In this document: positions 27,880 through 37,417 of the stretch, piece by piece
Layout of the letters: each line of letters starts with the position of its first letter
Position numbering within the stretch: the first letter of the stretch is position 1
Assembly (NCBI GenBank): GCA_021821195.1
Contig: JAKACT010000004.1
Location: forward strand, 1 to 64,000
Direction of reading: 5' to 3'
DNA length: 64,000 nt
DNA from: Pseudomonadota bacterium
GTDB lineage: Bacteria; Pseudomonadota; Gammaproteobacteria; Xanthomonadales; Xanthomonadaceae
The notes under the pieces: model-generated
The model's database searches: none
What the model saw: only the letters and a program-made list of their open reading frames with translations
Told to the model about the DNA's origin: nothing
Program-made: the position numbers and the translations under genes

Positions 27880-28584
27880 TCAGTGCCGGCGAACCAGCAC
27901 CACCGTCACGTTGTCCGAACCGCCCCCGTCCAGCGCCGCCGCGACCAACCCATCGACGCATTCCTGCGCGCTGCATTCACGGTGCGCCAGCACCTGCGCG
28001 ATATGGCGGTCGTCGACCTCTTCGGTCAGGCCGTCGCTGCACAACAGCAGCTGCATGCCCGGGCGCAGCTCGCCGGCCAGCGTTTCCACGTTGAGCTGTT
28101 CCGGCGAGGTCACGCCCAGCGCCTGGGTCACCACGTTGCGATGCGGATGGCTGCGGGCCTGGTCGGCGCTGATGGCGCCCTGGGCGATCAGCTCCTGCAC
28201 GTAGCTGTGGTCATGGGAGATCTGGGTCAGGGCGCTGTCGCGCCAGAGGTAGACCCGGCTGTCGCCGACCCAAGCCACTTCGAAGCGGTTGCCGTTGACG
28301 CGGGCCGCCACCACGGTGGTGCCCATCGGCAGGCTGTCGCCGCGGCGGCGGGAGCAGCGGATGATTTCCTCGTCGGCGATGCGGATGGCTTCGGCCAGGG
28401 TGCTGCCGGCGCGCACCTGGCGGACGATGGTTTCCCGCGCCAGCGCGCTGGCGACCTCACCGTACTCGTGGCCACCCATGCCGTCGGCCACCAGCCACAG
28501 GCCCAGGTCGCTGTCGCCGTAATAGGTGTCTTCGTTCAGCTCGCGCCGCAGGCCGACATGGGTCAGATGTCCGAATTCGATCAT
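27880..28584 (-). CDS. PP2C-family serine/threonine phosphatase
   Basis: MIEFGHLTHVGLRRELNEDTYYGDSDLGLWLVADGMGGHEYGEVAS...DGGGSDNVTVVLVRRH. Confidence 0.92.
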   Translation of the reverse strand: MIEFGHLTHVGLRRELNEDTYYGDSDLGLWLVADGMGGHEYGEVASALARETIVRQVRAGSTLAEAIRIADEEIIRCSRRRGDSLPMGTTVVAARVNGNRFEVAWVGDSRVYLWRDSALTQISHDHSYVQELIAQGAISADQARSHPHRNVVTQALGVTSPEQLNVETLAGELRPGMQLLLCSDGLTEEVDDRHIAQVLAHRECSAQECVDGLVAAALDGGGSDNVTVVLVRRH

Positions 28585-29074
28585 GCGCGCGGCATTTGTC
28601 CGGGAGTCATGGAAAGTAACGGAATCATGCGCAGGAACCGGACGTGACCGCAATGCAGGTTTGCGTTGCTGTTTAACGATGGTCGCGGAGATCGTGGGTG
28701 GGTGCCTGTGCCGGAAGTCTGCGCAGGGGCAGGGGAATTGATTTGAACCCTCCCTGGTCCTTGCCCGGGGCAGCTGCGCCTGCCCCGATCGGCTTTCTTG
28801 CCAATCGGTCGAAACCACTGGGGTATCCCGTTTGTCGCATGCCCCCCAGGCATGGAGACGCCGCTGCGCCGGCGCGTGCCCTGTTGATGAAGGCGCTGGC
28901 GCTGGCGGACCGGTAGGCGGCGCGCGGCAGGGCATGCCGATGGCTTCGTTGCAGGGGCTGGCATTCGTGGCATTCGCCTTCGTTGGATGGGCCGTGGCGG
29001 GACCCTGGTGCTTGCGGTGGCCGGCCCGCCGCTGTATGCCTACCTGCTTACTTCCAATAAAACGGCTGGCATCC

Positions 29075-31159
29075 ATGCGTGACCCGCGCTACGACATCCT
29101 GTTCGAACCGGTCCGGATCGGCCCGGTGGTGGCGAAGAACCGCTTCTTCCAGGTGCCGCATTGCAACGGCATGGGCCACCAGATGCCGCTGGCGCACGCC
29201 GCCATGCGCGAAGTGAAGGCCGAGGGCGGCTGGGCGGTGATTTCCACCGAGGAGTGCGAAATCCACCCCAGCTCCGACGTCACGCCCTACGTAGAGGCAC
29301 GGCTGTGGGACGACCGCGACATTCCGGCGCTGTCGCTGATGGCCGACAAGGTGCACGCCCATGGGGCGCTGGCGGCCGTCGAGCTCAGCCACAACGGCCC
29401 CACTGCGTCGAACCTGTACTCGCGCGAGGTGCTACTTGCGCCTTCGCACCAGCCCTCGAAGTACGGCTACCCGGCGCAGGCGCGGGCCATGGACAAGGCC
29501 GACATCCGCGCCTACCGGCGGTGGCACCGCGACGCCGCCGTGCGCGGCATGCGCGCCGGCATGGACATCGTCTACGTCTATGCCGCGCACGACCTCTCGC
29601 TGGCCATGCACTTCCTGCAGCGCCGCCGCAACCAGCGCACGGACGAATACGGCGGGTCGCTGGAGAACCGCGTGCGGCTGCTGCGCGAGGTGCTGGAGGA
29701 CACCAAGGAGGCGGTGGGCCACCGCTGCGGCGTGGCCCTGCGCTTCGCGACCGACGAATTCCTGGGGCCCGGCGGCGTGGAGCTGGCGGAGGCGCGCGAC
29801 GTCGTGGCCATGCTGGCCGAGCTACCCGACCTCTGGGACGTGAACGTGGCGGCCTGGTACAACGACTCGGTGCCCTCGCGGTTCGCCCCCGAGGGTGCGC
29901 AGGAGCCCTTCATCGACTTCGTGAAGAAGACCACCACCAAGCCGGTGGTGGGCGTTGGCCGCTTCACCTCGCCCGACACCATGGTTAGCCAGCTGCGCCG
30001 CGGGGTGCTGGATTTCATCGGCGCCGCGCGCCCGTCCATCGCCGATCCCTTCCTGCCCAGCAAGATCGAGCAGGGTCGGCTCGACGATATCCGCGAATGC
30101 ATCGGCTGCAACATCTGTGTCTCCGGCGACAACACCATCACCCCCCTCCGCTGCACGCAGAACCCGAGCATGGGGGAGGAGTGGCGGAAGGGCTGGCACC
30201 CCGAACGCATCGCGCCGAAGTCCTCCGACGCGCGCGTGCTGGTGGTCGGCGGCGGTCCGGCCGGCCTGGAGGCCGCGCGGGCGCTGGGCCAGCGCGGCCA
30301 CGAGGTGGCGCTGGCGGAGGCCTCGAAGGAGCTCGGTGGCCGCGTCAGCCGCGAGGCGCGCCTGCCCGGGCTGTCCGAATGGGGGCGCGTGCGTGACTGG
30401 CGCGTCGGGCAGATCCGCAAGCTGCCGAACGTGGAGACCTACCTCGATTCGACGATGTCGGCGCAGGACGTGCTCGACTTTGGCGCGCAACACGTGGTGC
30501 TCGCCACCGGCTGCCATTGGCGCCGCGATGGCTTCGGCCGCAGCAATGGCCTGGGCATTCCCGGCCTGGCGGAACATCCGGCGGTGTTCACGCCCGACGA
30601 CCTGATGGACGGCCGCATGCCCAGCGGCACCGTGGCCGTGTTCGACGACGACTATTTCTACTACGCCGCCGTGGCCGCCGAGGCGCTGGTGAAGGCGGGC
30701 TGCCGCGTGGTGTTCATCACCCCGGACGACACGCCGGCCTCGTGGGGTGCCTACACGCTCGAATACCGCCACGTGCGCAAGCGGCTCGCGGCGCTGGGGG
30801 TGGAGGTCCGCGTGTCCGCCAACATCACCGGCTTCGCCGGGCGCACGTTGGCGCTGGAGGATGTCTGGTCGGACGCCCCTTCCACGCTGGAGGTCGATGC
30901 GCTGGTCACCGTGACTGCGCGCCTGCCCAACGACGCGCTGTACCACGCGCTGAAGGCCCGCGAAGCCGAGTGGGCCGATGCCGGCATCGAGACCGTGGAC
31001 TGCATCGGCGACGCGCTGGCGCCGGGCTTGATCGCCCACGCGGTGTACGCCGGCCATCGCTACGCACAGGAACTGGGGCAACCCAAGACGGACGAGGTGC
31101 CGTTCAAGCGGCACTTCCACACCGCCAGCGAGGAGGACCTGCGCCGCGGCGAGGCCTAG
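29075..31159 (+). CDS. Dimethylamine/trimethylamine dehydrogenase-like iron-sulfur flavoprotein
   Basis: FMN-barrel with FFQVPHCNGMG, ARPSIADPFLPSKIEQGRLDDIRECIGCNICVSGDN...CTQNPSMGEEWRKGWHPER (4Fe-4S Cys cluster), then ADP-binding domain VLVVGGGPAGLEAARALGQRGHEV. Confidence 0.85.
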   Translation: MRDPRYDILFEPVRIGPVVAKNRFFQVPHCNGMGHQMPLAHAAMREVKAEGGWAVISTEECEIHPSSDVTPYVEARLWDDRDIPALSLMADKVHAHGALAAVELSHNGPTASNLYSREVLLAPSHQPSKYGYPAQARAMDKADIRAYRRWHRDAAVRGMRAGMDIVYVYAAHDLSLAMHFLQRRRNQRTDEYGGSLENRVRLLREVLEDTKEAVGHRCGVALRFATDEFLGPGGVELAEARDVVAMLAELPDLWDVNVAAWYNDSVPSRFAPEGAQEPFIDFVKKTTTKPVVGVGRFTSPDTMVSQLRRGVLDFIGAARPSIADPFLPSKIEQGRLDDIRECIGCNICVSGDNTITPLRCTQNPSMGEEWRKGWHPERIAPKSSDARVLVVGGGPAGLEAARALGQRGHEVALAEASKELGGRVSREARLPGLSEWGRVRDWRVGQIRKLPNVETYLDSTMSAQDVLDFGAQHVVLATGCHWRRDGFGRSNGLGIPGLAEHPAVFTPDDLMDGRMPSGTVAVFDDDYFYYAAVAAEALVKAGCRVVFITPDDTPASWGAYTLEYRHVRKRLAALGVEVRVSANITGFAGRTLALEDVWSDAPSTLEVDALVTVTARLPNDALYHALKAREAEWADAGIETVDCIGDALAPGLIAHAVYAGHRYAQELGQPKTDEVPFKRHFHTASEEDLRRGEA

Positions 31160-31190
31160 GCCCGGGCCCCGGGGCGGCCGAGGGCGACCG

Positions 31191-31232
31191 GAAAAAGAAA
31201 AAAGCCCTTGATCATCAAGGGCTTTTTCTTTC
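31191..31232. terminator. Bidirectional intrinsic terminator
   Basis: gaaaaagaaaaaagcccttgatcatcaagggctttttctttc: long A/T-flanked palindrome between the flavoenzyme gene (+) and tRNA-Ser (-). Confidence 0.88.
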
Positions 31233-31236
31233 GATC

Positions 31237-31327
<91 letters not shown>

Positions 31328-31410
31328 GGAAGCGGGCCACGCATGATACGGGCCGCGTGGCCCGGCGGCAAGGCGGGTACACTGGCCGCCCCTCCGGAGG
31401 CTGCGTCCCG

Positions 31411-31818
31411 ATGTCCGAAATCTTGGTGCCCGTGTCGTTTGGCGAGCTGCTGGACAAGATCGCCATCCTGCAGATCAAGTCCGAGCGCATGACCGACCCG
31501 GCCAAGCTGGCCAACGTCCGCGCCGAGCTGTCCGCGCTGGAGAAGACCTGGATGGCCCACCCCGCCGCCGGCCAGGACATCGTCAAGCTGCGCGCCGAGC
31601 TGAAGGCGGTCAACGAGCGCCTGTGGGTGATCGAGGACGACATCCGCCTGAAGGAAAAGGCGCAGGCGTTCGATGACGCGTTCATCCAGCTGGCGCGCTC
31701 GGTCTACTTCCAGAACGACATCCGCGCGCGGGTGAAGAAGGACATCAACCTGGCGCTGGGCTCGGCCTACGTCGAGGAAAAGTCATATCAGGACTACGGC
31801 AGCGGGCAGGGCGCCTGA
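31411..31818 (+). CDS. DUF6165-like conserved protein
   Basis: MSEILVPVSFGELLDKIAILQIKSERMTDPAKLANVRAELSALEKTW; adjacent to LPS-core genes. Confidence 0.7.
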   Translation: MSEILVPVSFGELLDKIAILQIKSERMTDPAKLANVRAELSALEKTWMAHPAAGQDIVKLRAELKAVNERLWVIEDDIRLKEKAQAFDDAFIQLARSVYFQNDIRARVKKDINLALGSAYVEEKSYQDYGSGQGA

Positions 31819-31821
31819 GCC

Positions 31822-32874
31822 TCACCCGAGGTTGGCGCGGAAGCGCTCGAACGCCGCCACGGCGTCCTCGACGCGGATCAGGTCCATCACGCCCTCGGCT
31901 TCGATCTTCGTGCCCCACTTGAGGTCCGACGCCGGCTTGCCGCGGTATTTCCGCGCGGCATCGTCGTAGCGGTCCACGCACCAGCGCCGGTCCGAATACG
32001 GGCCGCTGCGGTGCGGATTGGTGGCGGCGTGCAGGCCCAGCACCGCGGTGCCCATCGCGTTGGCGATGTGCATCGGGCCGGAGTCCGGCGTGATCAGTAG
32101 GTCGGCACGGGCCAGCAGGGCCGGGAGCTGCTTGAGGGTGTCCTTGCCGATCAGGTCCAGCACGCCGTCGCGCGCGGTCATCGCGCCCAGGATCGCGTCG
32201 CCGGTGCTGCGTTCCAGTTCACTGCGCCCGCCGCACAGCACGATCCGCCAGCCCTGCGCGGCGGCGTGGTCGGCCAGCGCGGCGTAACGCTCCGCACGCC
32301 AGTTGCGCAGGGCATGGCTGGAGCAGGGTGAGATCATCAGCGTGCGGCGGCCGTCGTCGGCCCACTGCGCGCGCGCCCAGGCGTGGGCGTCGTCCGGCAC
32401 CGGCAGGTTCCAGCTCACGCCCTCGCGCACCAGTCCCAGCGGCTCGCAGAAGCTGCCGATGGCGTCCAGCACGTGGATGTCGCCGTGGTCGGGGATGCGT
32501 TCGTTGATGAAGAGGCCGTGGCCTTCCTTGCTGCGCGATCTGTCGTAGCCGACCCGCCGCCGCGCCGGCACGAAGGCCGACAGCAGGTTGGCGCGCGCCG
32601 ACACCTGCAGCTGCAGCAGCGCATCGAAGCGCTGGCCCAGTTCGCGGCGCAGGGCGCGCATCCCGGCCATCCCGGTCTTCTTGTCGTATTCCACGAAGCG
32701 CACGCCGGGCAGGCCGTCCAGCAGCCGGCGCTCGCCGCGGCCGATGACCCAGGCCAGCTCGACGCCCGGCAGCCCCGCTTGCAGCGTGTGCACCAGTGGC
32801 AGCACGTGGGTGACGTCGCCCAGCGCGGACAGCCGCAGCAGGCAGATTGAACGCGGGGCATGGGCTTTTTGCAC
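31822..32874 (-). CDS. Glycosyltransferase family 9 (heptosyltransferase-like)
   Basis: [36 protein letters not shown]...[38 protein letters not shown] start at 32874. Confidence 0.85.
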   Translation of the reverse strand: MQKAHAPRSICLLRLSALGDVTHVLPLVHTLQAGLPGVELAWVIGRGERRLLDGLPGVRFVEYDKKTGMAGMRALRRELGQRFDALLQLQVSARANLLSAFVPARRRVGYDRSRSKEGHGLFINERIPDHGDIHVLDAIGSFCEPLGLVREGVSWNLPVPDDAHAWARAQWADDGRRTLMISPCSSHALRNWRAERYAALADHAAAQGWRIVLCGGRSELERSTGDAILGAMTARDGVLDLIGKDTLKQLPALLARADLLITPDSGPMHIANAMGTAVLGLHAATNPHRSGPYSDRRWCVDRYDDAARKYRGKPASDLKWGTKIEAEGVMDLIRVEDAVAAFERFRANLG

Positions 32875-32895
32875 GCGATTGCTACACTCGAGGAG

Positions 32896-33639
32896 ATGAC
32901 GGGTTTCGACGCCAACGAACATTTGACGCCGTTCCGCGATGCGCGCGGCTACGGCGCGATTCTGTTCGACCGCACGCAGTTGCGGCAACCCGAACCCGGC
33001 TGGTTCGATCCCGGGCACTGGGGCATGGCCGCGCAGCAGGTGGCTGAAGGTGGTCGCGGCGGCGCATGGTTCATCGATTTCGGTCAGGGCGATGCGCTGC
33101 TGCGCCACTACCTGCGTGGCGGCCTGGTCGCTCGCTTCAACCGCGACCGCCATCTGTGGCGCGGGATCCAGCGGGTGCGCAGCTTCGCCGAGTTCCGCCT
33201 GCTGCGCACCCTGCGGGCGAAGAAGCTGCCGGTGCCGCTGCCGTTCGCCGCCTGGTACCACCGTGATGGGCTGCATTACCGCGCGGCGATCCTGATGCAG
33301 CGCTTGCAGGACGTGCGGCCGCTGGCGGCGCTGGCGGCCGAGGGCACCGCGCCTTGGGAGGCCACCGGCCAACTGATCGCGCGCTTCCATCGCGTCGGGC
33401 TCGATCATGCCGACCTGAACGCGCACAACATCTTGTTCGACGGGCAAGGGCGCGGCTGGTTCATCGACCTTGACCAGTCGCGGCTGCATATCCCCGCCAC
33501 GGCTTGGCGAGAGGCCAACCTCGCGCGCCTGCAGCGGTCGCTGCGCAAGCTACGGGGTTCGCGCAGCGTAGGCGAGGTGGATGCCGATTTCGCCCGCCTG
33601 CGTGCGGCCTACGCAGTGGCATGGGATCGCGGCTACTGA
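32896..33639 (+). CDS. kdkA: 3-deoxy-D-manno-octulosonic acid kinase
   Basis: [47 protein letters not shown]...[29 protein letters not shown]. Confidence 0.9.
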   Translation: MTGFDANEHLTPFRDARGYGAILFDRTQLRQPEPGWFDPGHWGMAAQQVAEGGRGGAWFIDFGQGDALLRHYLRGGLVARFNRDRHLWRGIQRVRSFAEFRLLRTLRAKKLPVPLPFAAWYHRDGLHYRAAILMQRLQDVRPLAALAAEGTAPWEATGQLIARFHRVGLDHADLNAHNILFDGQGRGWFIDLDQSRLHIPATAWREANLARLQRSLRKLRGSRSVGEVDADFARLRAAYAVAWDRGY

Positions 33640-33730
33640 GGTCGGAGGAAATCGGCGGAGCGCTCTTCAGCCACCTTGGGTCAAGGGGGCGGCGCGCAGC
33701 GCCGGGGGATGTGGAGGCAACGAGCCGGGG

Positions 33731-33780
33731 CCCACGATTTTGCGCAGCAAAACCGTGGGTTTTCGGGCGAAGCCCGAAAA
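33731..33780 (-). terminator. Two tandem hairpins downstream of ffs
   Basis: cccacgattttgcgcagcaaaaccgtggg (33731-33759) and ttttcgggcgaagcccgaaaa (33760-33780), contiguous inverted repeats. Confidence 0.6.
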
Positions 33781-33783
33781 GGC

Positions 33784-33891
33784 GGTGGCCCCGCCGGCTG
33801 GCCTCGGCGCCCGCGTCAGTCGATACCGTTGCTGCCTTCCGGCCCTGGCGGGGTTTTCGACCTAGCGTCGCGAGGGGCCGACGGGGCCACC
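33784..33891 (-). ncRNA. ffs: Signal recognition particle RNA (4.5S, small bacterial type)
   Basis: Minus strand GGUGGCCCCGUCGGCC...GCCAGGGCCGGAAGGCAGCAACGGUAUCGACUGACGCGGGCGCCGAGGCCAGCCGGCGGGGCCACC: conserved GGCCGGAAGGCAGCA loop and complementary ends. Confidence 0.88.
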
Positions 33892-33927
33892 ATAGACGTG
33901 GGCCGCGCAGCGCGCGGCCCTGGAACC

Positions 33928-34020
33928 TGGCGGAGAGAGGGGGATTCGAACCCCCGAAGCGCGGTTTAGACGCTTACACACTTTCCAGGCGTGCTCCTTC
34001 AACCACTCGGACACCTCTCC
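33928..34020 (-). tRNA. tRNA-Ser (anticodon GGA)
   Basis: GGAGAGGTGTCCGAGTGGTTGAAGGAGCACGCCTGGAAAGTGTG...GGGTTCGAATCCCCCTCTCTCCGCCA. Confidence 0.95.
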
Positions 34021-34113
34021 GGGATCGCGCATTCTAGCGGTGGCCCGGCGGTTCCACAACAGAACCGCGCGGGCGGGCGCCGGGCGGCCGGTGGCCCATG
34101 CCACAATGGCGGC

Positions 34114-35832
34114 ATGTCCTATCTCGTGCTCGCCCGCAAGTGGCGCCCCAAGCGGTTCGCCGAACTGGTCGGCCAGGAACACGTGGTGCGCGCGCTGACC
34201 AACGCGCTGGAAACCGGCCGCGTCCACCACGCGTTCCTGTTCACCGGCACCCGCGGCGTCGGCAAGACCACCATCGCCCGCATCTTCGCCAAGAGCCTGA
34301 ACTGCGAGCGCGGCACCGGCGCCGATCCCTGCGGCGAGTGCGAGACCTGCCTGGCCATCGATGCCGGCCGCTACATCGACCTGCTGGAGATCGACGCCGC
34401 CTCCAACACCGGCGTGGACAACGTCCGCGAGCTGATCGAGAACGCCCAGTACATGCCCAGCCGCGGCAAGTACAAGGTCTACCTGATCGACGAAGTGCAC
34501 ATGCTGTCGAAGCCGGCGTTCAACGCGCTGCTGAAGACGCTGGAAGAGCCGCCGGGACACGTCAAGTTCCTGTTCGCCACCACCGATCCGGAGAAGCTGC
34601 TGGTCACGGTGCTGAGCCGCTGCCTGCAGTTCAACCTCAAGCGGCTGGACGAGGCGCAGATCCGCGGCCAGATCGTGAAGATCCTCGGCGCCGAGGGCAT
34701 CGAGGCCGACGACGACGCGGTGGCGCAGCTTGCCCGCGCGGCCGACGGCAGCCTGCGCGACGGGCTGTCGCTGCTCGACCAGGCCATCGCCTACGCCGGC
34801 GGCCGGCTGGATGGCGCCACCGTGGCTGCCATGCTGGGCACGGTGGACCGCAGCCGCGTGCAGGCGCTGCTGGCCGCGCTGGCCGATGGCGACGGCGCGC
34901 GCCTGCTGGACGAGGCCGCGCAACTGGCGGAATTCTCGCCGGACTGGGCCAGCATCCTCGATGCCTTCGCGCAGGCGCTGCACCGCATCCAGGTGAAGCA
35001 GCTGGTGCCGTCGGTGGATGTCGGCAGCGATGCCATCGACGTCGAAGGGCTGGCCGAGCAGCTGCGGCCGGAGCTGGTGCAGTTGTGGTACCAGATGGCG
35101 CTGAACGGCCGTCGCGACCTTGGCCATGCGCCGAGCCCGCGCAGCGGCTTCGAAATGACCCTGCTGCGCATGCTGGCGTTCCGCCCCGATGCCGCCGCCC
35201 AGGCGGCGTTGCCACGGGCGCAGTCGGCGTCGGCACCGGCCGCGCCGGCCACCAGTCCGCAGGCCCGCAGTGAGGCCGCCGCGCGCGCGCGCGCCGCGCT
35301 GGCCGAAGCCTTGCCGGCGCCGGCCGTCGTGCGCGAACCGCCGCCAGCAGCGCCTGCGGTTGCCACGCCACCTCCATTGCCGCCAGCCCACGCGCCAGCG
35401 GCGCCGGTGCCTTCGCCGGCAACGGCCAGCACGCTGCTGGTCACCGATTCCGAACACTGGCTGGAGCTCGTCGCCGGTTGCGGCCTGCGCGGCCCGGCCA
35501 AGCTGCTGGCGGAGAACGCCGGCTTCGTCGGGCACGCCGATGGCGTGCTGCGGCTGTCGCTGGCGCCGGAGCAGGAACACCTGAAGTCGCCCAGCCTGGT
35601 GCTGCAGCTGTGCGAAGCGATCGGCCGGCAGTTGGGCGGCGAGGTGCAGGTCCGCTTCGAGATCGGCCAGCCGCGAGGCGAAACCGCGAACGCCCGCAAC
35701 GCGCGCGAGCGCGATGCACGGCAGGCCGGCGCGGAAAGCGGCTTTGCCGCCGATCCCGGCATCCAGCGGCTGGTCCAGCAGTTCGGCGCGCAGATCGTGC
35801 CGGACTCGGTGCGCCCGCTCGACGCGAACTGA
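34114..35832 (+). CDS. dnaX: DNA polymerase III subunits gamma and tau
   Basis: [65 protein letters not shown]... Confidence 0.96.
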   Translation: MSYLVLARKWRPKRFAELVGQEHVVRALTNALETGRVHHAFLFTGTRGVGKTTIARIFAKSLNCERGTGADPCGECETCLAIDAGRYIDLLEIDAASNTGVDNVRELIENAQYMPSRGKYKVYLIDEVHMLSKPAFNALLKTLEEPPGHVKFLFATTDPEKLLVTVLSRCLQFNLKRLDEAQIRGQIVKILGAEGIEADDDAVAQLARAADGSLRDGLSLLDQAIAYAGGRLDGATVAAMLGTVDRSRVQALLAALADGDGARLLDEAAQLAEFSPDWASILDAFAQALHRIQVKQLVPSVDVGSDAIDVEGLAEQLRPELVQLWYQMALNGRRDLGHAPSPRSGFEMTLLRMLAFRPDAAAQAALPRAQSASAPAAPATSPQARSEAAARARAALAEALPAPAVVREPPPAAPAVATPPPLPPAHAPAAPVPSPATASTLLVTDSEHWLELVAGCGLRGPAKLLAENAGFVGHADGVLRLSLAPEQEHLKSPSLVLQLCEAIGRQLGGEVQVRFEIGQPRGETANARNARERDARQAGAESGFAADPGIQRLVQQFGAQIVPDSVRPLDAN

Positions 35833-35863
35833 ACATCCCACACTGCAACAACGGAAGAACGAC

Positions 35864-36184
35864 ATGCGTGGAAACATCGCCCAGCTGATGCAGCAGGCGC
35901 AGAAGATGCAGGAAAACATGCAGCGCGCACAGGAAGAAGTGGCAGCGCTGGAAGCCACCGGCAGCGCCGGCGGCGGCATGGTCAGCGTGACCCTGGGCGG
36001 GCGCATGGACTGCCGCAAGGTGCGCATCGACCCGGCCGCGCTGGCCGACCCGGAGATGGCGGAGGACCTGATCGCCGCCGCATTCAACGATGCGGTCAAC
36101 AAGATCAACGCCGCCTCGCAGGAAAAGATGGCCGGCGCCACCGCCGGCATGCAGCTGCCGCCGGGCTTCAAGCTGCCGTTCTGA
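35864..36184 (+). CDS. ybaB: YbaB/EbfC family nucleoid-associated protein
   Basis: [46 protein letters not shown]...; between dnaX and recR. Confidence 0.95.
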   Translation: MRGNIAQLMQQAQKMQENMQRAQEEVAALEATGSAGGGMVSVTLGGRMDCRKVRIDPAALADPEMAEDLIAAAFNDAVNKINAASQEKMAGATAGMQLPPGFKLPF

Positions 36185-36311
36185 TCCGGCGAATGACGCG
36201 GCATCCCGCCGAATTCGCAAAGCGGGCGGGCACCGCGGTTCTCGCCCGCCTCTGCGTTGCCCGGTGTGCGCCGCATGCGCACATCCGGGCGCACCACCAG
36301 ACTCCTGATTC

Positions 36312-36908
36312 ATGACCGCCTCCCTGCTCGAACAACTCATCGACGCACTGCGCGTGCTGCCGGGCGTAGGCCAGAAATCCGCACAGCGGATGGCCTACCA
36401 CCTGCTGGAGCGGCAGCGCGACGGCGGCCGCCGGCTGGCCGATGCGCTGGCCGAGGCGATGGAGCGGATCCGCCACTGCAGCCGCTGCCGCGACTTCAGC
36501 GAGACCGAGGTCTGCCCGACCTGTGCCAGCAGCGCGCGCGATGCGCAGCTGCTGTGCGTGGTGGAAACCCCGGCGGACCGGCTGGCGATCGAGCAGGCCA
36601 CCGGCTTCCGCGGCCTGTATTTCGTACTGCAGGGGCGGTTGAGCCCGCTGGACGGGATCGGCCCGCGCGAGCTGGGCCTGGACCAGCTGGCGCAGCGGCT
36701 GGAGCAGGGCGAGGTGCGGGAACTGATCGTCGCCACCAACCCCACCGTCGAAGGCGAGGCGACCGCACACTACCTGGCCCAGCTGGCGCGTGCGCGCGGC
36801 GTCCAGCCCAGCCGGCTGGCGCACGGCGTGCCGCTGGGCGGCGAGCTGGAATACGTGGACCGCGGCACCCTGTCGCACGCGTTCGGCAGCCGCAGCGAAA
36901 TCCCGTAG
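36312..36908 (+). CDS. recR: Recombination mediator RecR
   Basis: [24 protein letters not shown]..., zinc finger [16 protein letters not shown], Toprim domain. Confidence 0.96.
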   Translation: MTASLLEQLIDALRVLPGVGQKSAQRMAYHLLERQRDGGRRLADALAEAMERIRHCSRCRDFSETEVCPTCASSARDAQLLCVVETPADRLAIEQATGFRGLYFVLQGRLSPLDGIGPRELGLDQLAQRLEQGEVRELIVATNPTVEGEATAHYLAQLARARGVQPSRLAHGVPLGGELEYVDRGTLSHAFGSRSEIP

Positions 36909-36993
36909 CACCGGGGCGCCCCGAAGCGATCAATCATTCGAGTCGCATTCGCGCGGTGCGCTCCTACAATCGGGCGTCCGCCAGGAGTCCGAG

Positions 36994-37347
36994 ATGCCAG
37001 ACACCATCTTCCACAAGATCATCCGCCGCGAGATCCCCGCCGACATCGTCTTCGAGGACGAGCACCTAATCGCGTTCCGCGACATCGCGCCGCAGGCGCC
37101 GGTGCACGTGCTGTTCGTGCCGAAGCAGGACTTCGCCACCCTCAACGACGTGCCAGAAGACGCGGCGATTGTGGTCGGCCGGCTTGCGACCGCGGCCGCG
37201 CGCTACGCAAGGCAGCAGGGCTTCGCCGAGGACGGCTACCGGATCGTGATGAACTGCAACGGCGACGCCGGCCAGACCGTGTTCCAGATCCACCTGCACC
37301 TGCTGGCCGGGGCGCCGCTGGGGCGGTTCGGCACGCCGCAGGATTAG
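36994..37347 (+). CDS. HIT-family (histidine triad) nucleotide-binding protein
   Basis: MPDTIFHKIIRREIPADIVFEDEHLIAFRDIAPQAPVHVLFVPK...QTVFQIHLHLLAG. Confidence 0.93.
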   Translation: MPDTIFHKIIRREIPADIVFEDEHLIAFRDIAPQAPVHVLFVPKQDFATLNDVPEDAAIVVGRLATAAARYARQQGFAEDGYRIVMNCNGDAGQTVFQIHLHLLAGAPLGRFGTPQD

Positions 37348-37417
37348 GGTCGCCGTCCGCCGCGCCATCCGCACTGCGCGGACGTGATGTCGATGGATTG
37401 ATCCTGACCGCCGTGGT

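Noticed and set aside
33504-34037. 177-aa + strand ORF after kdkA
   Set aside because: Runs through the ffs RNA, the hairpins and tRNA-Ser; not coding.
34114-35832. Programmed frameshift in dnaX (A AAA AAG type)
   Set aside because: No slippery A-rich heptamer visible; the ORF is uninterrupted.
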